From assembly GCA_937879855.1 (NCBI GenBank), contig CALFMO010000068.1, positions 181,738-245,737 of the forward strand: 64,000 nucleotides of DNA, read 5' to 3'. The notes beneath the pieces were generated by a model that saw only the letters and a program-made list of their open reading frames with translations, did not search any database and was not told where the DNA came from. Of this stretch, positions 18,254-28,400 are shown one piece after another (the first letter of the stretch is position 1; each line of letters starts with the position of its first letter). Source of the stretch: an uncultured Acidobacteriaceae bacterium (GTDB taxonomy: Bacteria > Acidobacteriota > Terriglobia > Terriglobales > Acidobacteriaceae). A program made the translations under genes and the position numbers.

Positions 18254-20280
18254 CCGAAGCTCCGCCCATTTCTCAGATCGAAGCTGTAACCGAGATACTC
18301 CACGGTGTGCCGGTGAGAGACCCCTACCGTTGGCTCGAAGAGCAGGAATCATCACGAACTCGTGAATGGCTGGCCGCGCAAGCGCTTTATGCACGTTCGT
18401 GCCTTGATGCCATCCCGGCACGCGACCGCATTCAGAAGCGGATTCGAGAACTCATTGACGTTGAGACATATGACTCGATTCAGAAGGCCGGCAACAAATA
18501 CTTCTTTCGAAAGCGTACGCCTGGGCGAGAGCAGCCCTGCATATTCTTTCGCGAAGGTCCGGACGGGGCGGATCAACTTCTCATTGATCCCGCGGAGCGA
18601 GGAACTGGAAAGTACACGGCTGTCAAACCCCTCCGTATCTCGCCAGATCGCCGCCTGCTATTGTACGAAATCAAAGAAGGCGGGGAGCGAACCGGAACAT
18701 TTGAACTCCTGGACATTCAACGCGCCAAAGTCTTGCCCGACGTGCTTCCACGCGGCTATCTGCGGGGATTCGCATTCGCGCCCGACTCCCGTAGCTTCTA
18801 TTACGTCCACGAGGCTTCCGCTGCGATACGACGGCACTATCGAGCCGCTTATCACCATGTTCTAGGCACGGGCTTCGCCGACGATCAGCAGATCTTCTTT
18901 GCGGGTGAGAGTGACAAGCTGCGACTGCAGATCATTGCCGGGGAGGAGAGGCTTGGATTTCTCGTGTATCGATTTCTGGACAAGACTCATATGGACTTTT
19001 ATCTGTTGCCATTTGGAAGTGAACACGCCCTTGAGCCCTTGATCCGGGATGCGAAATACACGTTCGGACCAGTGTTGCTAAAAAACGGTCGGATCCTGGC
19101 GCTTACAGATTGCCAAGCTCCCAACTCTCGGATCGTTGAGATTCACTCCCGCAGAGAACAGGAACCAGACTTTGTTGATGTGATCCCGGAAAGTGACGCC
19201 CTAATCCAAGATTGGGTCGTGGCCGACAATCGAATTTTTGTCTTGTACATCCGTGGGATCAGAGCGCAAGTCAGGATCTTCGATCTCTCCGGCAAGCAAC
19301 TCGGCCAACTTCCCGTCGAAGCATCCGATACAGTGCGTCTGCTCGCAGGCTCTAGCGAGGAAGATGAACTATTCTTCGAGCAAGAATCATTTACTAAACC
19401 ACTTCAGATTTGTCGCTATTCGTCCTCAGCGGAGAAGCCGACCCTCTGGGCACGGCGGGACATTTCGTTCGACTCGCAGAGCAATGACCAGATCCAGGTC
19501 TGGTTCCATGCGAAGGATGGAACCTCTATTCCGATGTTCCTTGTAGGGCGTCACGAAGTTCTTGAAGGTGGCCGACATCCAGCAATCATGACCTCCTATG
19601 GCGGCTACGGCATCTCCATGACGCCACAGTTTAGTGTTTTCGTTGAGTTTCTCATCGAAAATGGCTGCCTCTTCGCTCTGCCAAACATACGCGGCGGTTC
19701 AGAATTCGGTGCGGAATGGCACACAGCTGCCAAACGGCAGAAACGTCAAGTCGCGTTCGATGATTTCCTTTCTGCGGCGGAATGGCTCATTGAGACGGGA
19801 CGCACGGAACCACGGAAGCTTGCCATCTTCGGGGGATCCAACTCCGGACTGCTCGTTGCAGCCGCGATGACCCAACGCCCAGAGCTGTTTCGTGCTGTTG
19901 TGTGCATGGTTCCGATGCTCGACATGCTTCGATATCACCTGTTCGACAATGCGCACGTTTGGAAGGACGAATTTGGAACTGCCGACGATCCCGATGACTT
20001 CGTTGCACTCCACAGATTTTCGCCCTATCACAGGGTCCGCGACGGCACCCGTTACCCGGCGACAATGATCGTGTCGGGAGACTCCGATCAAAACTGCAAT
20101 CCTCTTCACGCCCGGAAGATGACGGCCCGTCTGCAGGCCGCCAATGCATCCGACAATCCGATACTTCTGGACTACAGCCGATTTCGCGGACATTCTCCTG
20201 TGCTTCCTTTGAGCGAGCGCATTCAAGCTCTCACCGACCGGATGGCCTTTCTTTGTCATCAGTTGGGATTGCCGGTGTGA
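18241..20280 (+). CDS. Prolyl oligopeptidase-family serine peptidase (S9A), cytosolic, in the lasso operon
   Basis: The 679-residue protein has an N-terminal region like POP (RDPYRWLEEQES), a central propeller, and an alpha/beta hydrolase domain with the triad Ser533 (GGSNSG), Asp616 (GDSDQN) and His651 (RGHSP). It lacks a signal peptide, so it acts in the cytosol. The arginine that follows the catalytic Asp-Asp in true POPs is Asn618 here, so substrate preference may differ. It overlaps the genes on both sides (13 bases before, GTGA after), showing tight coupling with the lasso genes. Possible roles are trimming of the precursor tail or degradation of peptide inside the cell; both are inference. 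Confidence 0.85.
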   Translation: MPKLTEAPPISQIEAVTEILHGVPVRDPYRWLEEQESSRTREWLAAQALYARSCLDAIPARDRIQKRIRELIDVETYDSIQKAGNKYFFRKRTPGREQPCIFFREGPDGADQLLIDPAERGTGKYTAVKPLRISPDRRLLLYEIKEGGERTGTFELLDIQRAKVLPDVLPRGYLRGFAFAPDSRSFYYVHEASAAIRRHYRAAYHHVLGTGFADDQQIFFAGESDKLRLQIIAGEERLGFLVYRFLDKTHMDFYLLPFGSEHALEPLIRDAKYTFGPVLLKNGRILALTDCQAPNSRIVEIHSRREQEPDFVDVIPESDALIQDWVVADNRIFVLYIRGIRAQVRIFDLSGKQLGQLPVEASDTVRLLAGSSEEDELFFEQESFTKPLQICRYSSSAEKPTLWARRDISFDSQSNDQIQVWFHAKDGTSIPMFLVGRHEVLEGGRHPAIMTSYGGYGISMTPQFSVFVEFLIENGCLFALPNIRGGSEFGAEWHTAAKRQKRQVAFDDFLSAAEWLIETGRTEPRKLAIFGGSNSGLLVAAAMTQRPELFRAVVCMVPMLDMLRYHLFDNAHVWKDEFGTADDPDDFVALHRFSPYHRVRDGTRYPATMIVSGDSDQNCNPLHARKMTARLQAANASDNPILLDYSRFRGHSPVLPLSERIQALTDRMAFLCHQLGLPV

Positions 20281-20669
20281 AGGAAAGATTTCTCATGCTG
20301 TTTCTCGTTCTCAAAGCGTACCTGAACCTGATTCATTTCGACATCCACATCGCCCGAGGCCGATTCGCGCCGCTTTATGAAAAAGTTCGCGGATGCCCTG
20401 CGTCAGAACAGAGAGCCACTCCAGACGTGGTGGAACGCATCTGCTCGGCAGTAGACATGGCCTGTATCTGGTATTGGAAAGAGGTGCTCTGCCTGCAGCG
20501 ATCTGCGGCCACGGCAGTCCTTCTCAAAAGACACGGAGTCCCCGCTCGATTGGTCATCGGTGCGCAGCAAATGCCCTTCAAAGCCCATGCCTGGGTTGAA
20601 GTGGAGGGGCGAGTAGTAAACGACAGGCCATATACACCGGAAGTCTATGCAGTTCTCGACAAGTGTTAG
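20277..20669 (+). CDS. Lasso peptide B2 protein, transglutaminase-like leader peptidase
   Basis: The 130-residue protein has the Cys-His-Asp triad of the lasso B2/transglutaminase-like family: Cys72 in EVLCLQRSAATAVLL, His104 in FKAHAWVEVEG and Asp116 in VVND. The RxGxPARLVIG stretch is also characteristic. It cleaves the leader from the precursor using ATP-independent cysteine protease chemistry, working with the B1 RRE protein. GTG 20277 is chosen because it overlaps the previous stop as GTGA and yields the usual family length. Confidence 0.93.
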   Translation: MKERFLMLFLVLKAYLNLIHFDIHIARGRFAPLYEKVRGCPASEQRATPDVVERICSAVDMACIWYWKEVLCLQRSAATAVLLKRHGVPARLVIGAQQMPFKAHAWVEVEGRVVNDRPYTPEVYAVLDKC

Positions 20670-20698
20670 GAGTAGCAAGGAGCCGAAAGGGCACGGAT

Positions 20699-22627
20699 AT
20701 GAGCGTTCAGTTTGGAAGATGCAATTTCGACGGTGAGCCAGTCCATCCGGATTACCTGAGCAAGGTGATGACAACTCTGCTTCCGCACGGGACCGATAAC
20801 ACCAACACCTATTGCAAGGGCCCGGTCGGCATTCTATACAGCGCCTTTTTTACCACCAATGAATCACGCCGCGAGGTTCAACCGTACCTTTCAGGCCTGG
20901 GTTCGGTCATGACCTGGGATGGACGCCTCGACAACCGTGAAGAGTTAGCCAACGAACTCGAATCACACAACAAGGCTCAAGTCACCGATCTTAGCTTGGC
21001 TGCGGCCGCCTATGGACGTTGGGGAACAGATTGTTTCCCGAAACTGAAAGGGGATTGGGCTTTCTCCATCGTGAATCTGGCCGAGCGCTCCGTGGTTCTG
21101 GCGAAGGACACAGTTGGAACACGTCATCTTTACTACTCGATCGACAGGCGCGGAGTCACTTGGAGCGCTCTCCTCGACCCGCTCGTTCTTTTCGCCGACC
21201 GTTGTTTCGCGCTGAACGAAGAGTACATTGCCGGTTGGCTTTCATTCTTTCCTGCAATCCATCTCACACCCTACACCGACATCCACTCCGTGCCGCCGTC
21301 TTCGTTCGTGCTCATTCGGGATGGAAGATGCACCACGAAACAATACTGGATGTTCGATCCAAACAAGAAGATCAGGTACCAGACTGATGCGGAATATGAG
21401 GAACACTTCCGCACACAATTCAAAGAGTCAGTCCGGCGGCGGCTTCGTTCTGATAAACCGGTTATCGCCGAGCTCAGTGGAGGGATGGATTCGTCTTCCA
21501 TCGTCTCTGTAGCGGATGATCTGATCGCAGAAGGAAAAGCCGAGGCGCCCAGCCTCGATACACTCTCGTATTACAACGACTCGGAACCCAACTGGGATGA
21601 ACGTCCCTATTTTCAGACGGTCGAACAGAGGAGAGGCCGCTCCGGCTGCCATATCGATCTCAGTACACAAGAGATGTTCGACATCGAGGTTGGTCCGGAC
21701 AGCTTTTTGGCCACTCCCGCGACCAGGCTCTATCGATCGCGAGCGGATAAAGACTGTGCGGCGTACATGTTGTCACACGAAAACCGGGTCCTGCTTTCCG
21801 GCATCGGTGGCGATGAGGTTCTGGGAGGAGTGCCAACTCCGCTGCCTGAACTTGCGGATCTCTTGGCGAGAGTCCAGTTCGGCAGTCTCGCTCGTCAGTT
21901 GAAAGTGTGGGCTCTGCGAAAAAGGAAGCCTTGGATGCACCTGTTTCTTGATACGGTGCGAGAGTTTCTGCCCCGGGCCCTAATCCGAACACCTCAAGAT
22001 CGCCTTCCGGCACCGTGGCTCCGAACAACTTTCGTGAATCGGCATCGAGCCACCTTCCTCAATTACGAGTCGAGGATGAAGTTGTTCGGACCCTCACCGA
22101 GTTTTCAGGAAGCCATGAAAACGCTCGAGGGAGTGCAGAGACAAATCGAGTGTTTTTCTGTCCCGCTGGAGTTGCCATACGAGAAACGGTATCCCTACCT
22201 TGACCGAGATCTACTCGAATTTCTATATGCGGTTCCCCGGGAACAACTACTCCGTCCTGGCCAGCGGAGGTCCTTGATGCGTCGTGCGCTTCGAGGAATC
22301 GTGCCAGATGAAATCCTTAACAGAAAGAGAAAGGCGTCTGCGGCGCGTGCACCGCTGGTGGCGATCTCAACGGAGTGGGCCAGTGTGGTTCGCGTCAGTG
22401 AACGCATGATGGGTGACGCCCTCGGGATCGTTGACGGGAAGCGATTCTCCGAAGCCCTGCGGAAAGCGAGGTACGGCGGTGAAGTTCCAATTGACGCCCT
22501 TATCCGTACATTGAACCTTGAGTTCTGGCTCCGAGACTTACAGGAATGCAATCTGTCGGCCGGGGTTGTGGCCGATATGCGCCATATGTTGGGTGCTGGT
22601 GTTTGCCCGGTAAGCCAATCGATCTAA
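20699..22627 (+). CDS. Lasso macrolactam synthetase (asparagine-synthetase-like cyclase, C protein)
   Basis: The 642-residue protein has an N-terminal glutaminase-like domain without the catalytic Cys2 (it starts MSVQFGRC), as in lasso cyclases, which need no ammonia. The synthetase domain holds the PPi loop SGGMDSS starting at Ser260 and a second GIGGDEVLGG motif. By family it adenylates a side-chain Asp or Glu of the core and joins it to the N-terminal amine, closing the lasso ring. ATG 20699 follows AAGGAG and lies 29 bases after the B2 stop; a GTG at 20663 is an alternative. The precursor gene follows 134 bases downstream. Confidence 0.93.
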   Translation: MSVQFGRCNFDGEPVHPDYLSKVMTTLLPHGTDNTNTYCKGPVGILYSAFFTTNESRREVQPYLSGLGSVMTWDGRLDNREELANELESHNKAQVTDLSLAAAAYGRWGTDCFPKLKGDWAFSIVNLAERSVVLAKDTVGTRHLYYSIDRRGVTWSALLDPLVLFADRCFALNEEYIAGWLSFFPAIHLTPYTDIHSVPPSSFVLIRDGRCTTKQYWMFDPNKKIRYQTDAEYEEHFRTQFKESVRRRLRSDKPVIAELSGGMDSSSIVSVADDLIAEGKAEAPSLDTLSYYNDSEPNWDERPYFQTVEQRRGRSGCHIDLSTQEMFDIEVGPDSFLATPATRLYRSRADKDCAAYMLSHENRVLLSGIGGDEVLGGVPTPLPELADLLARVQFGSLARQLKVWALRKRKPWMHLFLDTVREFLPRALIRTPQDRLPAPWLRTTFVNRHRATFLNYESRMKLFGPSPSFQEAMKTLEGVQRQIECFSVPLELPYEKRYPYLDRDLLEFLYAVPREQLLRPGQRRSLMRRALRGIVPDEILNRKRKASAARAPLVAISTEWASVVRVSERMMGDALGIVDGKRFSEALRKARYGGEVPIDALIRTLNLEFWLRDLQECNLSAGVVADMRHMLGAGVCPVSQSI

Positions 22628-22761
22628 CGCATTCGGTTGCTCGTTGCTTGTTGCAGCGACGGATATTCTTCGGGCTTGTTTCAGATCTTTTGCGCGACAG
22701 AGTTGTTGAACGACCGCTTTCTCAGCTGAGAACAATCCAGAAAGGAAAGGAGGTGAGAACC

Positions 22762-22896
22762 ATGAAATACGAAAAGCCGGAACTGGTGGCGTTCGGACCC
22801 GCTTGCAATGCAATTCAAAGCAGTGGCAAGGGGCCTGGGCCCAAGGACACAGCCCAGAACAGGCCCACGGCGGGCGCGTACGAGGCCGATGAGTAG
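22762..22896 (+). CDS. Lasso peptide precursor, 44 residues
   Basis: The small gene has an excellent ribosome site (AAAGGAGGTGAG) and encodes a leader with Y3xxP6xL8xxxG12, the exact motif that B1 proteins bind. A core starting at Gly22 would place Asp29 at ring position 8 (GKGPGPKD), matching the 7-9 residue rings of lasso peptides; starting at Ser21 gives a 9-residue ring. The tail would be about 15 residues and ends AYEADE. The usual Thr two residues before the core is Ser20 for a Gly22 start. The ring would be unusually rich in Gly and Pro. The mature mass and tail length are inferred, not known. Confidence 0.85.
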   Translation: MKYEKPELVAFGPACNAIQSSGKGPGPKDTAQNRPTAGAYEADE

Positions 22897-22902
22897 AAAC
22901 AC

Positions 22903-22935
22903 GCCGGAGCGCCCAAGAACCACGGGCGCTCCGGC
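22903..22935. terminator. Strong hairpin between convergent lasso operons
   Basis: GCCGGAGCGCCC (22903-22914) and GGGCGCTCCGGC (22924-22935) form a perfect 12-bp stem with a 9-base loop. It sits between the precursor stop (22896) and the isopeptidase stop (22939), where converging transcripts meet. No T-run follows, so it may be a protective 3' hairpin or a bidirectional terminator that works without a U-tract. Confidence 0.7.
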
Positions 22936-22938
22936 ACA

Positions 22939-25311
22939 TCACCTCCCGCGTTTCTTGAGATGAGAGTCGAACCACTCGATCATCCGCAGGCAGAAATCGA
23001 GTTGATTGGCATAACTCCAATCCGATGGATCGTGCTCCTCTCCCTGATACTTTGCGTATGCAACCTCTTTCCCCAGTCTGCGCAGGGCGGTGAAGATCTG
23101 ATCCCCAAGAAATGACGCAACCCCGGTGTCTTCAGATCCCTGAACAACCAAAAGCGGGGTCTCCACCCGATCAAGGTAGAAGACTGGAGAATTTTCCGCA
23201 TATCTCTCCCGAAACTCCCATGGCGTCCCTCCCAAGGCGTCCTGACCATGTTCGATAATGGGAATTCCGAACGCGCTTCCGTCTTTCCCCATTTCGCCAT
23301 AGAGTCCGAAGAGATCCGCCATCCCCGCAACTTCCATCGCAGCTTCGAATCTTTTGGTCTGGACAATCAAGGCGACGGTACTGTAACCACCGTTGCTGTG
23401 ACCCATGATACCCAGGTGATCAGGGGCTGCTACTCCTAGTTCGACTGCCTTGTTTACGCCGGGCAGCACCGACTTTGCCAAATCCAACATGGGCGTGCCG
23501 ACGTGCATCGGGGCATCCGGCAAAAGGACAGCATAGCCACGGGTAGCGAATAATTGCATATTGAATGGACCAGGATAGGCGAGACCGAAATGGTCGAAAT
23601 GGTCAGAAACCCGGTTTCCCCCGTAAACCCATACGACCAGCGGATAGCGCTCTCCCTTCTTGTAGTCGGCGGGCAGTAGCAATGCCCCTTGCAGCCGCTC
23701 GCCATCGTCACTCAACCAGTCAATCAGTTGAGCCTTACCCATTCGATATCTGTCAAATTGCGGATTCACGTGTGTCAGTCGCTGGTGGTCTCCAAAAGTC
23801 GAGTCACTCAACCACAAATCGGAGCAGTGCTCGGCATCCTCCACCAAGTAAGCTGCTTCACCGCCATCCCCGCTAACCGCGACATGCGGCCTTTGTGAGA
23901 CACAGGAATAGCACTGCCCTCTCTCCAGAAGCTTCGTGCCTTGGCCCGTGGTCAGATCGATCTTGTAAAATCCATCCTGTTTTCCCACCTCGTCGTGGGT
24001 CAGGAGAATCGTAGATTTTCCATGATCTACGGTCCACAGAGGACCTCCGGGTTGCGCAATGAGTTCTGTAATCCGATGGTTGGGTATCTGGCCAACTACA
24101 CTAGACTTCTTTTGATTTAGGTCAGCACGCCACAAACTCCCATCGCGGAGGAAATAGATTTCGTTTCCCTTCGCGTCCCACACGGGTTCTGCCCCACCGG
24201 GAAAGTAGGATGGGTTCGAGGAGGGAAACAGGGATAGGTTGTGCGTGCTTCCGTCTCCAAGATCTACCACGTAGCAGTCGCCAGCCAATTCTTCAGGGCC
24301 GCCAGCGCGAAAGCTCAATCGAGTGCTGTCTGGAGACCAGCTGAATGATGCACCATCATGGTCCAATCGAATATTCGAGGCGGCAACTCGGCTCTGATTC
24401 GTTCCAATGGTGACAACTCCGAGTTCGAAAAGGATCTGCTGCGATCCGGGTTTTTCGAAACGCATTGCAACGGTGTAAGCGACTCGGGAGCTGTCGGGCG
24501 AGAGCTGGTATGCCGCAATGTTTCGATTCCGAATGATCGTCCGCACTTGGTCACCTTCGGTATCGATCAAAGCCAAGTCGCGCAATTTCTCGCGTAGATT
24601 CCAGGGATCAGACGTTGCAGAGCGATTGCCTCCCGACGGATCCGCGCTTGACTCATACACGGCGACGGTTGCAACGGAAGAATGTTTGCGAACCGTTGCT
24701 TTTACGTCCTGTCTGCTCGCAGACACCTTGGTTAGATACTGATCCACAGTAAGCTCTCGTGGAATGGTTGTGATGAGAAGGCTCCGGCTATCGTGCGTCC
24801 ACTGTATGCAATCTGCTCGGACTCTCACATCCGAGATCTTCCGGATGTTATTGACTTCGGCGTCCCAAATCCAAACTTTTGCTTGGCCACTGCCGTCGCT
24901 ATCCGAAAGAAAGGCGAGATAACGGCTGTTAGGAGACCACGTCGGAAGCCAGTTGTCCGTTTCAGGAGAACTGATTTCCGTCGCCTCACGAGTTGCGACA
25001 TTCAAGACGTAAACTCTCCCGCCTTTTCCGTACCATGGGACTCCCGTTCGAAGCCAGGTGTCGGGATCAGAGGGCATGCTATTCCGCACCTCGGCAACGG
25101 TATATGCCAGCCATTTACCGTTGCGCGAGAACCGTGTCGGAGAACCCGGCGCAAAATTACGAGCTCGCAAAGCCTCCTCAATTGGCCATGCATGTTCCTC
25201 GCGTCCAGTCTGCGCAGTCAGTGTACCCACTCCACAACAAAGGAAGACGGCGGCGGTCAAAGTCAAAGAGATTCGTTGGATCCTCCCCCCAGACCCTGTG
25301 CTTTTAACCAT
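22939..25311 (-). CDS. Secreted S9-family peptidase, lasso isopeptidase-like (E protein)
   Basis: The 790-residue protein has a signal peptide (MVKSTG... ISLTLTAAVFLCCGVGTLTAQ), a propeller with SRNGKWLAYTV and SPNSRYLAFLSDS repeats, and a hydrolase domain with triad Ser639 (GHSNGG), Asp728 (GSEDTG) and His760 (EEHDPS). AtxE2-type lasso isopeptidases have this architecture and linearise imported lasso peptides by cutting the isopeptide bond. A strong SD (AAAGGAG) precedes ATG 25311. It is the last gene of a sigma, anti-sigma, TonB receptor and peptidase operon. A general dipeptidyl peptidase is the alternative; the linkage favours the isopeptidase. Confidence 0.8.
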   Translation of the reverse strand: MVKSTGSGGRIQRISLTLTAAVFLCCGVGTLTAQTGREEHAWPIEEALRARNFAPGSPTRFSRNGKWLAYTVAEVRNSMPSDPDTWLRTGVPWYGKGGRVYVLNVATREATEISSPETDNWLPTWSPNSRYLAFLSDSDGSGQAKVWIWDAEVNNIRKISDVRVRADCIQWTHDSRSLLITTIPRELTVDQYLTKVSASRQDVKATVRKHSSVATVAVYESSADPSGGNRSATSDPWNLREKLRDLALIDTEGDQVRTIIRNRNIAAYQLSPDSSRVAYTVAMRFEKPGSQQILFELGVVTIGTNQSRVAASNIRLDHDGASFSWSPDSTRLSFRAGGPEELAGDCYVVDLGDGSTHNLSLFPSSNPSYFPGGAEPVWDAKGNEIYFLRDGSLWRADLNQKKSSVVGQIPNHRITELIAQPGGPLWTVDHGKSTILLTHDEVGKQDGFYKIDLTTGQGTKLLERGQCYSCVSQRPHVAVSGDGGEAAYLVEDAEHCSDLWLSDSTFGDHQRLTHVNPQFDRYRMGKAQLIDWLSDDGERLQGALLLPADYKKGERYPLVVWVYGGNRVSDHFDHFGLAYPGPFNMQLFATRGYAVLLPDAPMHVGTPMLDLAKSVLPGVNKAVELGVAAPDHLGIMGHSNGGYSTVALIVQTKRFEAAMEVAGMADLFGLYGEMGKDGSAFGIPIIEHGQDALGGTPWEFRERYAENSPVFYLDRVETPLLVVQGSEDTGVASFLGDQIFTALRRLGKEVAYAKYQGEEHDPSDWSYANQLDFCLRMIEWFDSHLKKRGR

Positions 25312-25400
25312 GCCGTATCTCCTTTCGGGAAAGTCGGAACTAAAAAGATCGAAACGAACGCGTTTGCGCCGCGCGCTTGGTTCCAGTTGCTGCTGCGTTG

Positions 25401-28400
25401 TTAGAAACTGAGCTTCAGGGCCAATTGGATCGACCGGGGCCCACCGAGTTGATATAGGGGACTCAAGGCGCCACTTCCGACATTCCCGCCGGCAAGGCTT
25501 TGCCCTAACATTTTGGTGGACAAACCGAACTGAGAGTTGTTGATGTCCCCGATGGGCGGAGCGAAATTGGGATGGTTCAAGACGTTGAACATTTCCGCTC
25601 GAAACTGCAGCTTGATGGACTCATGAATCGGAAAGTCTCGATGAACTGCAAAATCCCATTGCGTGGCCCGGTAGCCACGCACCGCATTCCTCCCCAAAGT
25701 ACCCTCACGCAGGGGATTTCCACTGCCATCCGTTGGGGGCGGACAGAATGGTCCCACACAACCAGGACCAGCCTGATTCGGAGTGTCGTTAAGGGCCTTT
25801 CCTCCGGGGTATTGGCGTCCGTACAAGTAGAGCGGAATCCCCGCTGCCACATCTGGTCGCACCTGCGTCAGGCCTCGAAACAGCTCTGAAAACTTTCCGT
25901 CAAAGATGTTCAAGGGCGTGGCCGATCGAGCCTGGATCACATTCTCGATGGACCACCCACGCCAGAGTCTGCCTGCGAAGGCTTTAGTTTTCGGATCCGG
26001 AATGTCGTATGTCAGCCCTGCGGAAAATGCGTTCCGGATGTCAAAGTCGGAGGGACCGCGATTCGAATTTGGACCGACGCCGGGTACAACCGCGTTGGCC
26101 GCGTTACCGAATGAACCGGCGGACCCGTCATCGATCGAGTGCGCCCATGAATAGGAGGCGAGCGCCTGGAGGCCATGTGATAGTCGCCGGTGGTATTGAA
26201 GTTGGAGTGCATCGTAATCCGACCTACCTTCGTTCGAAACGAGATTTGCCGACCCAATAGCCGGGTTGGGCGAAACTACGAACGCGGTTTGGATCAGTCT
26301 CCGTCCCACGGCTCCAATGTAGGAAATGGAAAAAGCCTGTTCCTTTCCCAAAGGCTGATCGAGTGCGACATTCCACTGAAGCGTGTAGGGCAGTTTCAGG
26401 TGCGGATCAAATGCGCTTAAGGTTCCGGAAGCCAAATTGTCGGGCGTGATCGAGGGTGGCGCGGCGGACGCGGGATCCAAGGGAAATGTGTTCGCCAAAG
26501 GAAACGCAATCGCGGAAAATGGGTAGCTGGCCTGCAGAATGACATTCCCGACTTCGGATGTCGCGAGGTCATAGAAAACCCCAAATCCACCCCGCAGGAT
26601 TGTTCCCCACTCTGGGTTCTTGGACAACTGGTATGCCAATCCGATGCGAGGCGCGACATTGCCGAGCGGAGTTTTGAATGGGGGCGTTCCGATAGGGGCT
26701 AGAGCCAACTGGGACAAGTCGCTGAGATTAAAACCCGTCACTCCCGGGATACGCGGGCCACTGATAGACGACGGCGTAAAGTCTACATCCCATCGTAGAC
26801 CGTACGTCAAGGTAAGACGGGGCGCGATGCGCCACGTATCCTGCGCAAACATCCCAAGATTGCGAAACAAGAGCGTGGCGCCGGCGACGGACTGCACTTC
26901 GCTGAAGCTGAGAATCCCTTGCTCGGCAGACGGCACATCGTTGAAGAATGCGCTCTGGCCATAACGAAAGGGTGCGTACGCAGGCGCCAACCGGCGAAAG
27001 TCCACTCCAAACTTCAGGCTATGGGATCCGGTCTGAACGGCCAAGCTGTCAACAATGTTTAGCTGGCGCTGGACATTGTTTACGTTGGCACCAGCGTTGT
27101 ACTGTCCGCCACTCAGCGAGAAGATGCCGACGAAGAAGCTCGCATTTCCAGGTGTGAAGGGAGATGGAAACGGCAAAGACGAAAGAGGAACAGCCCCGCC
27201 GAAGTGATCCAGGAAGAAATTGCTACCCGCAGCCGTTCGGCTGTAGTTAAAACGCACGTCGTTGCTAATGAATGGAGAGATCATCCAGGTGGCGCCAAGA
27301 GTGGTCGTCTGCGTCGTGATGCGACTCGGAGAGACGTTGTTTAAGGAGTTGCCATTGCCACGCTGAACAATCTCGGAAGGCGAGTAGTTGTATCGCCCAA
27401 AAAGAGAGAGCCTCCCGTTCAATTTATGATCAATCCGAATGCTGTAGGCATCGAGCGAAGCGGAATTCGAATAGCTCGCGTTGAACTGGGCAATGCCTGT
27501 CGATGGGTCATCCGATCCATTGGGTGAGGGCAGAGGAAAGGCATTCAGGTAAGGCTGCATGGCCGGGATTGCGTTCTGTCGTGCAGCAACGTCGGGCACC
27601 TCAGTGAGGGCTGTTTGTGGCAGCCTCAATCGAAGGCCCTCATAGGAGAAGAAAAAGAACGTTCGGTCCCGAAGAATGGGACCACTAAATGTCCCGCCGA
27701 AATCATTTTGCCGCTCCTCGGCTTTGTGAAGAGGAGGGTTGTTGGTGTAGCCGTTGAACCAGTTGTTCGCGTCAAAGATGTCATTCCTCAAGTAGTCGAA
27801 GGCGGTGCCGTGAAACTGGTTTGTCCCCGAGCGCGTCACGATCGAAATCTGCCCGCCCGGTGTGCGCCCGTATTCCGGCGCATAGGTGGATGTCTGGATT
27901 CGAAATTCCTGTAGAGCGTCTACTGAGACCAAGCTGTTCGTCCCGCCGAGCGCGCTAAAGGAACCGAGTGCACCTCCGACCCCGTTTCCTCCGAAAGAGG
28001 CACTGGTGCCAATATTGGCACTCACCCCGTCCAGCATCCAGTAGTTTGAAGCGGCGCGTTGGCCGTTGACGCTAAATTGTCCATTGTCGGAACCACCGTT
28101 GCTGGAGGTAAGAACGACCCCGGGAGTAAGCTCAATCAGTGTTTGGAAACTTCTGCCGTTCATCGGCAAGTTCTCCGCAAATTGACGATCAACGACCGTG
28201 CTCACTGCGGCGTTCTCAGTATTGACCAACGGTGCGCCACCCTCGACGGTGACCGTCTCAAGTGTTGCGCCTACCGGCAGGGTGAAGTTGATCGACAGAG
28301 CGTCCTGAACATTGAGAACGATGTCAGGCTTAACGATCGTCTTGAAGCCAACCTTTGAAACCTGGACGCGGTAGGGGCCAGGAGGCAGGTTGGGCAAAAC

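Noticed and set aside
24793..25404. 203-codon + frame opposite the isopeptidase and its promoter
   Set aside because: Antisense shadow of a well-supported peptidase; no protein-like composition.
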